Below are positions 1 to 8,207 of a DNA stretch of 64,000 nucleotides, one piece after another; position 1 is the first letter of the stretch, and each line of letters begins with the position of its first letter. The notes beneath the pieces are model-generated. The model ran no database searches, was not told where the DNA came from, and was given only the letters and a program-made list of their open reading frames with translations. This DNA comes from Ramlibacter pinisoli (lineage in GTDB: Bacteria; Pseudomonadota; Gammaproteobacteria; Burkholderiales; Burkholderiaceae_C), in assembly GCF_009758015.1 (NCBI RefSeq), contig NZ_WSEL01000003.1, positions 2,108,001 to 2,172,000 of the forward strand, written 5' to 3'. The position numbers and the translations under genes are program-made.

Positions 1-44
1 GCCGCGAGGGCCAGCGCCCGGGCCATGGTCGAAAGGCTCTTCAT
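1..44 (-). CDS. Start of a secreted or membrane protein, possibly cytochrome c oxidase subunit II (partial)
   Basis: Only the first 14 codons are in the window. They read MKSLSTMARALALA, a positively charged start followed by a hydrophobic stretch, which fits a signal peptide or first membrane segment. It lies 45 bases downstream of the DUF2244 gene on the same strand. In Burkholderiales the DUF2244 gene commonly precedes coxB, so subunit II of cytochrome c oxidase is the best guess, but this rests on gene order alone because the rest of the protein is outside the window. Confidence 0.4.
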   Translation of the reverse strand, partial: MKSLSTMARALALA

Positions 45-89
45 CGTTCCTGTTCCGTTCTGATCAATCACTACAAAACCCGCGCGCCC

Positions 90-572
90 TCAGCGCACCG
101 CGACCCGCTCGCGCAGGGCGCTCCTGATCTCCTGCGCCAGCAGCGGCCGCAACTCCGGCCGCACATAGCGTCCCACGCTGACCGAACGCCCGCGGGCGGA
201 CACCTCGATCAGCGAGCGCCCGCCGGTGCGCGGCTCGACCCGCACCCAGTCGGGATCGAACTCCGTGCGCTGCAGCTGCCCGGCGCTCTCCAACTCGACC
301 ACCAGCCGGCGGTCCTGCAGCGAGATGCGCTCGCCGTCGGCCGCATGCCGCGCGTACACCAGGAATGCCAGCCCCACCGCCCCCAGCTCCAGCCAGGCGA
401 ACGGCAGGATCAGCGTCGCGCCGTGCAACCAGAACAGCGCCGCGATGGCCAGCGACACGACACACAGCGAGGCATAGAACCACCCCAGCTGGGTCGGCGT
501 GACCGAGCAGTTGCGCTTCAGGAACCAGACGATGTTCTGGCCCTGGACGGTCGCGAAACGAAATACCGGCAT
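90..572 (-). CDS. DUF2244 family integral membrane protein
   Basis: A 160-residue protein with a short N-terminal region (conserved-looking KRNCS near residue 20), two closely spaced hydrophobic helices at about residues 30-50 and 53-73, and a soluble C-terminal half rich in Arg and Glu. This layout matches the DUF2244 family, small inner-membrane proteins found beside cytochrome oxidase genes in proteobacteria; their function is not established. It sits between the BioC-like methyltransferase gene upstream and a gene whose signal-like start is at the window edge, all on the minus strand. Confidence 0.8.
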   Translation of the reverse strand: MPVFRFATVQGQNIVWFLKRNCSVTPTQLGWFYASLCVVSLAIAALFWLHGATLILPFAWLELGAVGLAFLVYARHAADGERISLQDRRLVVELESAGQLQRTEFDPDWVRVEPRTGGRSLIEVSARGRSVSVGRYVRPELRPLLAQEIRSALRERVAVR

Positions 573-641
573 CGACGGTGACGCTCACAAATCAACCGGG
601 CATTGTAGCGGTGTTGACCTTCGTCAAATCCGCCTCGGCAA

Positions 642-1538
642 CTATTTGCCGGGCCGGCGCTCCGCCTGCAGCATGGCCCGCATGTCCTCCAGCGACACCG
701 CGCTGCGGTCGGCCACCTTCACCCGCGGCGCCGGCTTGATGGCGTGGCCGTAGACGATCTCGAACGTCATTGCCAGCCGGCCGTCGGGGCCGCGCAGGCG
801 CTCGTCCAGCGCCTGCTCGAGCCGGGCGCGCCAGCGGCGGCCACGCAGGGCGGGAAAGCGGTCCGGGTGCACGTTGGCGCCCAGTTCGCGCAGTTCGGCC
901 AGCAGCCGGGCCGGCGACTCCCAGCTCAGGGTCAGCCGCTCCATGTCCATCACCGGCTCGGCGAAGCCGCCGTGCACCAGCATGTCGCCCCAGTCGTGCA
1001 TGTCGGTGAACTGCGGCCCGGGCGGCGGCCAGCCCAGCGTCGCATACAGCCCGTGCAGCTCGCGCAGCGTGTCGGGCCCGAAGCAGGACAGCATCAGGAA
1101 GCCGTCCGGCGCCAGCGCCCGGTGCCACTGCGCCAGCAGCCCCTGCGGATCGGCCGTGCCGTGCAGCGCCATGTTGGCCCACAGCATCTGCACCGCGCCG
1201 TCGGGGACGCCGGCCACCACCTCGCGCCGCGGCCCGCCCCAGCGCCGCCACCAGGGCCGGGCGGCGACGGCCTGCACCGCCGCCTGGCGCGCTCCGGCGG
1301 GCTCGACCAGCAGGCAGCGCGCGGCCGGGTAGCGCTGCTCGATGGCGGGCTGGATGGCCAGCCCGCCACGCAGCGGCCCCCAGTGGGCCCAGGCTTGCGG
1401 CGCCAGCTTGATCCACTCGAGCCGCTCGGCCATGCGGCGCGCCACTTCCTCGTGCAGCCAGGGCGCCTGCAACGGCGCCGCCCGGTCCCAGCGGGCGACC
1501 GCCGGGGGATCCAGTGTGGGGGGGCGCTGGTCGGGCAC
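642..1538 (-). CDS. BioC-like SAM-dependent methyltransferase
   Basis: About 298 residues from a GTG start at 1538; an ATG 19 codons further upstream would run into the divergent ComF gene's start region, so the shorter form is preferred. The central part (DGAVQMLWANMALHG, then HRALAPDGFLMLSCFGPD) is typical of the malonyl-ACP methyltransferase BioC as found in Burkholderiales, which begins pimeloyl (biotin precursor) synthesis. The classical glycine-rich SAM loop is poor: where it should be, the protein reads WGPLRGGLAIQPAIE. It is divergent from the ComF gene with about 19 bases between starts, so the two share a promoter region. A general methyltransferase role cannot be excluded. Confidence 0.7.
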   Translation of the reverse strand: MPDQRPPTLDPPAVARWDRAAPLQAPWLHEEVARRMAERLEWIKLAPQAWAHWGPLRGGLAIQPAIEQRYPAARCLLVEPAGARQAAVQAVAARPWWRRWGGPRREVVAGVPDGAVQMLWANMALHGTADPQGLLAQWHRALAPDGFLMLSCFGPDTLRELHGLYATLGWPPPGPQFTDMHDWGDMLVHGGFAEPVMDMERLTLSWESPARLLAELRELGANVHPDRFPALRGRRWRARLEQALDERLRGPDGRLAMTFEIVYGHAIKPAPRVKVADRSAVSLEDMRAMLQAERRPGK

Positions 1539-1557
1539 GCGGCAGTATATTGACCCG

Positions 1558-2259
1558 ATGCTGGGGGAGCTGGTCCGGGGTCTGTCGCGCGCCACGCCGG
1601 CGCGCTGCGAGGTGTGCCGCGCGTGGCCGGCCGCGCCGGTGTGCGCCGCCTGCCTGGAGCGCTTCGCGCCCCGGCGCCACCGCTGCCCGCGCTGCGCGCT
1701 GGCCCTGCCCGACGGCGTGGCGCAGTGCGGACGCTGCCTGCGCGAGCCGCCGCCGCTGGACGCCTGCCACGCCGCCGTGAGCTACGGCTATCCCTGGTCC
1801 GGCCTGGTGGGCCGCTTCAAGTTCGGTGGCGAGCCGGGCTGGGCCGACGGCTTCGCCGCCCTGCTGCTGCGCGATCCCGCCGCCCGCGCCCTGGTGGCCG
1901 GTGCCCGCTGGCTGCTGCCGATGCCGCTGTCGCGCGAACGCCTGGCCCATCGCGGCTTCAACCAGGCGCACGAGCTGGCCCGGCAGCTGGCACCCGGCCG
2001 CGCCGATCCGCGGCTGGCGCTGCGGCTGGTCGACACGCCGGCACAGGCCTCGCTCGACCATGCCGCCCGCCAGGCCAACGTGCGCGGTGCCTTCACGCTC
2101 GAGCCGGGGCGCGCCGCCGAGCTGCGCGGGCAGGCGGTGCTGCTGGTCGACGACGTGATGACCACCGGGGCCTCGCTGTACGCGCTGGCGCGGGTGGTGC
2201 GTGCCGCCGGCGCCGCCGCGGTGTCCGCCATCGTGCTGGCCCGCACGGAGGACGCCTGA
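1558..2259 (+). CDS. ComF family phosphoribosyltransferase-like protein
   Basis: A 233-residue protein with a cysteine-rich N-terminal zinc-binding region (CEVC, CAAC, CPRC, CGRC between about residues 18 and 62) and a C-terminal phosphoribosyltransferase fold with the PRPP-loop sequence VLLVDDVMTTGAS near residue 200. This is the ComF architecture: in naturally competent bacteria the family takes part in handling imported single-stranded DNA, but in non-competent species its role is unclear. The ATG at 1558 faces the BioC-like gene. Its TGA overlaps the ATG of the next gene, indicating translational coupling with trmL. Confidence 0.88.
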   Translation: MLGELVRGLSRATPARCEVCRAWPAAPVCAACLERFAPRRHRCPRCALALPDGVAQCGRCLREPPPLDACHAAVSYGYPWSGLVGRFKFGGEPGWADGFAALLLRDPAARALVAGARWLLPMPLSRERLAHRGFNQAHELARQLAPGRADPRLALRLVDTPAQASLDHAARQANVRGAFTLEPGRAAELRGQAVLLVDDVMTTGASLYALARVVRAAGAAAVSAIVLARTEDA

Positions 2260-2726
2260 TGTTCCGCATCGTCCTGGTCGCGCCGGAGATCCCGCCGAAC
2301 ACCGGCAACGTCATCCGGCTGGCGGCCAACACCGGTTGTGCGCTGCACCTGGTCGAGCCGCTCGGCTTCTCGATGGAGGACCGCCTGATGCGGCGCGCCG
2401 GCCTCGACTACCACGAGTACGCCCAGGTGCGCCGGCACGCCGACTGGGCGGCGCTGCTGGCGGCCGAACGGCCCGATCCGGCCCGGCTGTTCGCGCTCAC
2501 CACCCGCGGCACCCGCACGGTCCACGACGTCGCGTTCGCGCCCGGCGACTGGCTGGTGTTCGGCTCCGAGTCGGCCGGCCTGCCCCCGGCGCTGCGCGCC
2601 ACCTTCCCGGCCGCCCAGCAGCTGAAGCTGCCGATGCGCGCCGGCCAGCGCAGCCTGAACCTGTCGAACGCCGTGGCGGTGACGGTGTTCGAGGCCTGGC
2701 GGCAGAACGGCTTCGCCGCTCAGTAG
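2259..2726 (+). CDS. trmL: tRNA (cytidine(34)-2'-O)-methyltransferase TrmL
   Basis: A 155-residue SPOUT-class methyltransferase that 2'-O-methylates the wobble base of tRNA-Leu isoacceptors using SAM. The family signatures are clear: PEIPPNTGNVIRLAANTG at residues 9-26, FGSESAGLP near residue 106, and the C-terminal knot sequence QRSLNLSNAVAV. Length matches the family (150-160 residues). The start overlaps the ComF stop (TGATG) and the last 7 bases overlap the convergent MaoC gene. Confidence 0.93.
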   Translation: MFRIVLVAPEIPPNTGNVIRLAANTGCALHLVEPLGFSMEDRLMRRAGLDYHEYAQVRRHADWAALLAAERPDPARLFALTTRGTRTVHDVAFAPGDWLVFGSESAGLPPALRATFPAAQQLKLPMRAGQRSLNLSNAVAVTVFEAWRQNGFAAQ

Positions 2727-3172
2727 CGGCGGGCGATCGACTCGGCCACGCAGACCGGCCTGTCGCTGCCCTCGCACTCGACCGCGACCTTCCACGTCAT
2801 CTGCATGCCGCCGTCGGCGATCGCCTCGCAGGCCAGCAGGGTCAGGCGCCCGCGCAGCCGGCTGCCCACCGGCACGGGGGCCGTGAAGCGCACCTTGTTG
2901 AGCCCGTAGTTCACGCCCATCCGGGCGCCGCCCAGCGTGATCGCCGTCTCGAAGAACAGCGGCAGCAGCGACAGGGTGAGGTAGCCGTGCGCGATCGGCG
3001 CGCCGAACGGGCCGGCCCTGGCCTTCTCGACGTCGACGTGGATCCACTGGTGGTCGCCGGTGGCCTCGGCGAAGCGGTCGATGCGCTCCTGGGTGATGTC
3101 GACCCAGTCGCTGACGGCGACTTCCTGGCCCACCAGGGGCACGAGCTCGGCGAGGGAGGCGAAGGTCTTCAT
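2720..3172 (-). CDS. MaoC-like (R)-specific enoyl-CoA hydratase
   Basis: A 150-residue single hot-dog-fold protein. The MaoC hydratase signature is present at about residues 30-60: FAEATGDHQWIH followed by GPFGAPIAHGYLTLSL, containing the catalytic Asp and His. Single-domain MaoC proteins hydrate trans-2-enoyl-CoA to (R)-3-hydroxyacyl-CoA, feeding polyhydroxyalkanoate or fatty-acid metabolism. I start it at the ATG at 3172, which gives MKTFASLAELV; a longer reading frame extends upstream but its residues look non-coding. It is convergent with trmL and divergent from the KefF-like gene. Confidence 0.88.
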   Translation of the reverse strand: MKTFASLAELVPLVGQEVAVSDWVDITQERIDRFAEATGDHQWIHVDVEKARAGPFGAPIAHGYLTLSLLPLFFETAITLGGARMGVNYGLNKVRFTAPVPVGSRLRGRLTLLACEAIADGGMQMTWKVAVECEGSDRPVCVAESIARRY

Positions 3173-3306
3173 GCCGCCACTGTAGGGCGGCGGCGCCGGC
3201 TCCGGTGTCCAGCCAGCGACAACGGCTTGCCGGGCGCAGCTGCTCGTGCAACTGCTCTGCGCACGCATGGCCCCATCGGCGGCCGCATCTACGGTATGTT
3301 CGTGAC

Positions 3307-3993
3307 ATGGATGAGCCCGCTCCCGCCGTCGCCGAAACCCCCGGCACCTACGTGCTGGCCGCGCACCCGAACTGGCGCGAGTCGCGCGTCAACCGCCGCC
3401 TGCTGGAGGCCGCACGCGCCACCCCGGGCGTGCAGGTGCAGGACCTGTACGCCAGCTACCCCGACTACGACATCGACGTCGCCGCCGAGCAGCGCCACCT
3501 GGCGCGGGCGCGGCTGCTGGTGCTGCTACACCCCATCCAGTGGTACTCGATGCCGGCGCTGCTGAAGCTCTGGCTGGACGAGGTGCTCACGCACGGCTGG
3601 GCGTACGGCCGCACCGGCACGGCGCTCAACGGCAAGGACCTGTGGCTGGTGGCCACCACCGGCGGCCCCGAGGCCTCCTACCACCCGCAGGGCTACAACC
3701 GCTACTTCTTCGACGCCTTCCTGCCGCCGTACGAGCAGACGGCGGCACTGTGCGGCATGCGCTTCCTGCCGCCGCTGGTGTTCCACGGCGCCCACCGCGC
3801 CCACCAGCCCGAGATCGACGCCCATGCCGGGGTGTTCGCCGAGCGCCTGCGCAGCCACCCCGACTGGCCCGAGCTGGAGGACCTGCCGGCCTGCGTCGCC
3901 TGCGAGGTGCCCGTTTCGGACCGGCCGGCCGACCAGCCCGCCGACCGCCTGGCCGACTACGCGGCCAATCCCGTGCACCGGGAGGCCCGCTGA
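3307..3993 (+). CDS. NAD(P)H-quinone oxidoreductase of the KefF/YheR type
   Basis: A 228-residue flavodoxin-fold oxidoreductase. Signature stretches include LAAHPNWRESRVNRRLL near the N-terminus, LLHPIQWYSMPALLKLW (flavin-binding region) and LWLVATTGG. It is the size and type of KefF, the soluble ancillary subunit that activates the Kef potassium efflux system and protects against electrophiles such as methylglyoxal. The TGA overlaps the ATG of the KefC-like gene (TGATG), so the pair is almost certainly co-translated and functions together at the inner membrane. Confidence 0.85.
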   Translation: MDEPAPAVAETPGTYVLAAHPNWRESRVNRRLLEAARATPGVQVQDLYASYPDYDIDVAAEQRHLARARLLVLLHPIQWYSMPALLKLWLDEVLTHGWAYGRTGTALNGKDLWLVATTGGPEASYHPQGYNRYFFDAFLPPYEQTAALCGMRFLPPLVFHGAHRAHQPEIDAHAGVFAERLRSHPDWPELEDLPACVACEVPVSDRPADQPADRLADYAANPVHREAR

Positions 3994-5846
3994 TGGAGCA
4001 CCTGCCGGCCTGGCTGTCCAGCAGCCTGATCTACCTCGGCGCCGCCGTGATCGCGGTGCCGCTGTCGCGGGCGCTCGGCCTCGGCTCCATCATCGGCTAC
4101 ATCGCCGCCGGCATCGCCATCGGGCCCTGGGGCATCGGCCTGGTCACCGAGGTCGAGGACATCCTGCATTTCGCCGAATTCGGCGTGGTGCTGATGCTGT
4201 TCCTGGTCGGCCTGGAGCTGGAGCCGCGCCGCCTGTGGAACCTGCGCCGGCCCATCTTCGGCTGGGGCGGCGCGCAGGTCGTCGGCTGCGCCGTGGTGCT
4301 GTTCGGCGCCGGCGTGCTGGCCGGCGCCGACTGGCGCATCAGCCTGGTGGCGGCGCTGGGCCTGGCGCTGTCGTCGACGGCGATCGCACTGCAGGTGATG
4401 GGCGAGCGCAACCTGCTGCCCACCAGCAGCGGCCAGGCCAACTTCTCCATCCTGCTGTTCCAGGACGTCGCCGCCATCCCCATCCTGGCGCTGGTGCCGC
4501 TGCTGGCCGGGGTGCAGCCCGACGACGGGGCTGGCGACGGCGTGCTGCTGCAGGGCCTGAAGATCGTCGCCGTCATCGCCGCCATCGTGCTGGGCGGACG
4601 GCTGGCGCTGCGTCCGCTGCTGCGCTGGATCGCGCGCAGCCGCACGCCGGAGATCTTCACCGCAGCGGCGCTGCTGCTGGTGGTGGCGATCGCCGCCCTG
4701 ATGCAGATCGTCGGCCTGTCGATGGCGCTGGGCGCCTTCCTGGCCGGCGTGCTGCTGGCCGAGAGCGAGTACCGGCGCGAACTCGAGACCGACATCGAGC
4801 CGTTCAAGGGCCTGCTGCTCGGGCTGTTCTTCATCGCCGTGGGAATGAGCATCGACTTCGGCGCCCTGCTCGCCCAGCCGCTGCTGATGGCCGGGCTGGT
4901 CGCCGGCTTCCTGCTGCTGAAGGCGGCCGTCATCTGGTTCCTGGCCAAGGCGATGGGCATCGAGCGGCAGGACCGGCCGGTGTTCACCCTGCTGCTGGCC
5001 CAGGGCGGCGAGTTCGCCTTCGTGGTGTTCCAGGCCGCGGCCGGCGCGCATGTCTTCCCGGCCGCCACCGCCTCGCTGCTGATCGGCGCCGTGGCCGTCT
5101 CCATGCTGCTGTCGCCGCTGCTGCTGGTGGCCATCGACCGCTTCGTGGCCGCCCGCTTCACCCGTGGCGGCGGCCGCACGCTGGAGGAGATCAGCGCCGA
5201 ACAGGACGCCCCGGTCATCATCGCCGGCTTCGGCCGCTACGGCCAGATCGTCGGCCGCCTGATGCTGGCGCAGGGCGTGCGCGCCACGGTGCTGGACCAC
5301 GACGCCGACATGGTGGAGGTGGTGCGCTCGTTCGGCTACAAGGTCTTCTACGGCGACGCCAGCCGGCTCGACCTGCTGCGCATCGCCGGCGCCGACAAGG
5401 CGCGGGTGCTGGTGGTGGCGGTGGACAGTGCCGACCAGTCGCTGGCCATCGTCGACCTGGCGCGCGAGCACTTCCCCCACCTGCAGCTGGTGGCGCGGGC
5501 GCGCGACGTCACCCACTGGAACGAGCTGCGCGACCGCCAGGTGATGCACGTCGAGCGCGAGCTGTTCGAGGCCAGCCTGCGCAGCGGCCGCACGGTGCTG
5601 GAGCTGCTCGGGCAGAGCCCGCACGAGGCGCGCCGGCTGGCGATGCGCTTTCGCCGCCACAACATCGAGCTGTTCGAGCAGATGTACCCGAACCGCAAGG
5701 ACCGCTCCAAGATCATCGCCGTCGTCAAGCAGGGGCGCCGCCAGCTGGAGGAGCAGCTGGCGCGCGAGCGCGAGGAGGTCGCGGCGCGGCGCCACGTCGG
5801 CGACGACCGCCCGCCCGGCTGGGACCGCGACCGTCCCGGGGCCTGA
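3993..5846 (+). CDS. kefC: Glutathione-regulated potassium/proton antiporter KefC-type
   Basis: A 617-residue protein with an N-terminal CPA2 cation/proton exchanger domain of about 12 membrane segments (residues 1-385) and a C-terminal RCK/TrkA-N nucleotide-binding domain beginning VIIAGFGRYGQIVGRL near residue 408. This is the KefB/KefC arrangement: potassium efflux held closed by glutathione and opened by glutathione adducts, acidifying the cytoplasm to survive electrophile stress. Coupling with the KefF-like gene immediately upstream supports the assignment. The stop lies 12 bases from the convergent TauE gene, leaving no room for a terminator between them. Confidence 0.9.
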   Translation: MEHLPAWLSSSLIYLGAAVIAVPLSRALGLGSIIGYIAAGIAIGPWGIGLVTEVEDILHFAEFGVVLMLFLVGLELEPRRLWNLRRPIFGWGGAQVVGCAVVLFGAGVLAGADWRISLVAALGLALSSTAIALQVMGERNLLPTSSGQANFSILLFQDVAAIPILALVPLLAGVQPDDGAGDGVLLQGLKIVAVIAAIVLGGRLALRPLLRWIARSRTPEIFTAAALLLVVAIAALMQIVGLSMALGAFLAGVLLAESEYRRELETDIEPFKGLLLGLFFIAVGMSIDFGALLAQPLLMAGLVAGFLLLKAAVIWFLAKAMGIERQDRPVFTLLLAQGGEFAFVVFQAAAGAHVFPAATASLLIGAVAVSMLLSPLLLVAIDRFVAARFTRGGGRTLEEISAEQDAPVIIAGFGRYGQIVGRLMLAQGVRATVLDHDADMVEVVRSFGYKVFYGDASRLDLLRIAGADKARVLVVAVDSADQSLAIVDLAREHFPHLQLVARARDVTHWNELRDRQVMHVERELFEASLRSGRTVLELLGQSPHEARRLAMRFRRHNIELFEQMYPNRKDRSKIIAVVKQGRRQLEEQLAREREEVAARRHVGDDRPPGWDRDRPGA

Positions 5847-5858
5847 GCCCGGCGGCGC

Positions 5859-6617
5859 TCAGGCGAGGAAGCCGTCCCAGACCAGCTTGGAGCCGGTCAG
5901 CAGCATGCCCAGCAGCAGCAGCCGGTAGAACAGCACCGGCTGGATGCGGCGGGCGATCCGGATGCCGGCGAACACGCCCAGCGGCGCGATCGGCAGCAGC
6001 ACCAGCGAGGTGGCCATGTTGCGCAGGTCCAGCAACCCCAGCCAGCCGTACGGCACCCACTTGGCGATGTTCATGGCGAAGAAGAACACCGCCATGGTGC
6101 CGGTGAACACCACCGGCGGCAGCCGCATCGGGATCACATAAGCGTTGACGGCCGGCCCGCCGGCGTGGGCGACGAAGCTGGTGAAGCCGGAGGTGGTGGA
6201 GAGCAGCGCGCCCAGCCACTTCGGCCAGGCGCCGCTGCCCGCGCGCGGCGGGAACAGCAGCCGCTGGGCGAGGAAGGCCAGCGTGAAGACGCCGGTGATG
6301 CCGGCCACCAGGTGCGAGTCGAGCACCCTGAACAGCAGCGTGCCGCACAGCGTGCCCAGCAGGCCCCAGGGCAGCAGGAAGCGCAGCAGCGGCCAGTCGA
6401 AGTCGCGCCGGAAGGCATGCAGGCCGAGGATGTCCATCAGCAGCAGCGGCAGCATCAGCATGGCGGCGGCCTGCGGCACCGGCACGGCCAGCGCCAGGAT
6501 GGGGACGGCCAGGGAGCCGAAGCCGGCCCCGAAGCCGCTCTTGCTGATGCCCAGCAGCAGGACGGCCGGGATGGCGGCGGCGTAGAACGCCGGATCGGTG
6601 ATGAGCGGAAACGACAA
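5859..6617 (-). CDS. TauE/SafE family sulfite/organic anion exporter
   Basis: A 252-residue membrane protein with about eight hydrophobic segments and the family hallmarks GISKSGFGAGFGSLAVPIL near the N-terminus and GFTSFVAHAGGP in the middle. TauE/SafE permeases move sulfite, sulfoacetate or other small anions across the inner membrane. No ATG is available; the TTG at 6617 gives MSFPLITDP, a sensible start. It is the last gene of the long minus-strand catabolic run and follows the FMN reductase by about 30 bases. Substrate cannot be told from sequence. Confidence 0.85.
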   Translation of the reverse strand: MSFPLITDPAFYAAAIPAVLLLGISKSGFGAGFGSLAVPILALAVPVPQAAAMLMLPLLLMDILGLHAFRRDFDWPLLRFLLPWGLLGTLCGTLLFRVLDSHLVAGITGVFTLAFLAQRLLFPPRAGSGAWPKWLGALLSTTSGFTSFVAHAGGPAVNAYVIPMRLPPVVFTGTMAVFFFAMNIAKWVPYGWLGLLDLRNMATSLVLLPIAPLGVFAGIRIARRIQPVLFYRLLLLGMLLTGSKLVWDGFLA

Positions 6618-6646
6618 GCCCGCGATTGTGCGCGAGGCCGCCGGCC

Positions 6647-7189
6647 TCAGCCCAGACGGGCCTTGAGCTTCTGCAGCGAGACCAGCAGGTCGCCGATGAA
6701 CCTGGAACCGGCCTCGTCGGTGAAGTTGCCCGAGGCGTCGAACTTCGAGGCGCAGTTGTTGATGAAGACCTCGGGCTTGTTCACGGTGAAGGCGTCCAGA
6801 AACACCAGCACCTTGCGCAGGTCGTACTGCACGCGGGCCGTGCCGACCGGGCCGGGGCTGACGCCCATGATGGCCACCGGCTTGCCGGCGAACGGCGGCT
6901 CGGGCGGGCGCGACAGCCAGTCGAGCGTGTTCTTCAGCACGCCGGGAATCGAGAAATTGAATTCCGGCGTCACCAGCAGGATGCCGTCGGCCGCCCGCAC
7001 CTTGGCCTTGAGCGCGCTGACCGGCGCCGGTTCGCCCGCCGCCCGCACGTCGTCGTTGTACAGAGGGACCTCGGCGATGCTGGCGACCTCGATCTCCATG
7101 CCGGCCGGGGCGAGCTTCTGGGCGGCGCGCAGCGCCATGGTGTTGTACGAGCCGGCGCGCAGGCTGCCGGAAATGCCGAGGACTTTCAT
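6647..7189 (-). CDS. NADPH-dependent FMN reductase
   Basis: A 180-residue flavodoxin-like protein. MKVLGISGSLRAGSYNTMAL at the N-terminus holds the phosphate-binding loop for FMN, and TPEFNFSIPGVLKNTLDW near residue 75 is the characteristic family motif. Such enzymes reduce free FMN or quinones with NADPH and can supply reduced flavin to a monooxygenase. No flavin monooxygenase is visible in this window, so the partner is unknown. It lies 33 bases downstream of a Bug-protein gene and is likely part of the same transcript. Confidence 0.88.
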   Translation of the reverse strand: MKVLGISGSLRAGSYNTMALRAAQKLAPAGMEIEVASIAEVPLYNDDVRAAGEPAPVSALKAKVRAADGILLVTPEFNFSIPGVLKNTLDWLSRPPEPPFAGKPVAIMGVSPGPVGTARVQYDLRKVLVFLDAFTVNKPEVFINNCASKFDASGNFTDEAGSRFIGDLLVSLQKLKARLG

Positions 7190-7222
7190 GACTCTCCAGT
7201 GGAACGAAAAAAACCGTGGATG

Positions 7223-8206
7223 CTAGTCGGCCCGCACGCCCAGCGTGCGCACCAGGGGCGCCCAGCGCTCGACGTCGCGCCGCACGACGGCGCGCGCCGC
7301 CTCCCCGGTCAGCTGCAGCGGCTTGCCGCCACCCTTGGCCAGCGACTCGCCCAGCTCGGGCGCGGCCACCACCTGCCCGAACGCCTCGCGCAACCGCGCC
7401 AGCACGTCGGCCGGGGTGCGCGCCGGCGCGAACAGGCCGAACCACGACTCCAGCTCCAGCTGCGCGACCCTGGTCTCGAGCACGGTCGGCACGTCGGGAT
7501 GCATGGGGTTGCGCGCCGGGCCCGAGACCGCCAGCGCGCGGGCATTGCCGGCGTCGACCTGCACGCGCGCCGTCGGCGAGAGGTCGAAGAACAGGTCGAC
7601 GCGGCCGCCCAGCAGGTCCTGGTAGGCCGGCTGCGCGCCGCGGTACGGCACGTGCGTGATCTCGACGCCGGCCAGGTGCCACAGGGCCGCCGCCAGCACG
7701 TGCTGGCCGGAGCCGTTGCCGGCCGAGGCGTAGAGCAGCCGGCCGGGATTGGCCTTGGCGTAGGCCACCACGTCCTGCAGCGTCCTGAACGGCAGGTCCT
7801 TGCGGGCCATCAGCGTGTAGCTGTAGCTCACCGCCAGCCCGATCGGCTCGAAGTCCTTCAGGCTGTCGTAGGGCAGGTTGGGATACAGGCCGGGATTGAG
7901 CGCCAGGTTGGAGACCGACCCCACCAGCAGCGTGTAGCCGTCGGGCGCCGCCTTGGCCGCCAGGTCGGTGCCCACCAGCGTGCCCGAGCCGGCGCGGTTC
8001 TCGACCACGAAGCCCTGCCCCATCTGCTTGCCCAGGCGGTCGGCCAGCAGCCGGCCGACGCTGTCGAAGCCGCCGCCGGGCGGCTGCGGCACGACGATGC
8101 GCACCGCCTTGTTCGGATAGGCCTGCGCGAAGACGGGCGACGAGGCGGCCGCGGCAGCCGCGGCGGCCAGCACCAGCAGCTGGCGGCGATCGAGGGGGCG
8201 CGCCAT
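7223..8206 (-). CDS. Bug/TctC-family periplasmic solute-binding protein
   Basis: A 327-residue protein with a signal peptide containing a twin-arginine-like RRQLLV and a long Ala stretch, then the mature start QAYPNKAVRIVVP. Family signatures follow: VVENRAGSGTLVGTDLAAKA and ITHVPYRGAQPAYQDLLGG. Bug proteins bind carboxylates, aromatic acids or other small molecules in the periplasm of Burkholderiales; most, like this one, have no membrane partner (TctA/TctB) nearby. The start codon lies one base past the stop of the NTF2-like gene, so both belong to one transcript. Ligand unknown. Confidence 0.9.
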   Translation of the reverse strand: MARPLDRRQLLVLAAAAAAAASSPVFAQAYPNKAVRIVVPQPPGGGFDSVGRLLADRLGKQMGQGFVVENRAGSGTLVGTDLAAKAAPDGYTLLVGSVSNLALNPGLYPNLPYDSLKDFEPIGLAVSYSYTLMARKDLPFRTLQDVVAYAKANPGRLLYASAGNGSGQHVLAAALWHLAGVEITHVPYRGAQPAYQDLLGGRVDLFFDLSPTARVQVDAGNARALAVSGPARNPMHPDVPTVLETRVAQLELESWFGLFAPARTPADVLARLREAFGQVVAAPELGESLAKGGGKPLQLTGEAARAVVRRDVERWAPLVRTLGVRAD

Positions 8207-8207
8207 C

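Noticed and set aside
592..2061. Long minus-strand reading frame of 489 codons across the BioC-like and ComF genes
   Set aside because: It is an antisense or out-of-frame shadow: composition is Arg/Ala/Gly-rich without any motif, and both real genes have strong family signatures in other frames.
3540..5846. Upstream in-frame extension of the KefC frame to 3540
   Set aside because: The extension overlaps the KefF-like gene and has shadow composition; the ATG at 3993 coupled to the KefF stop is the true start.
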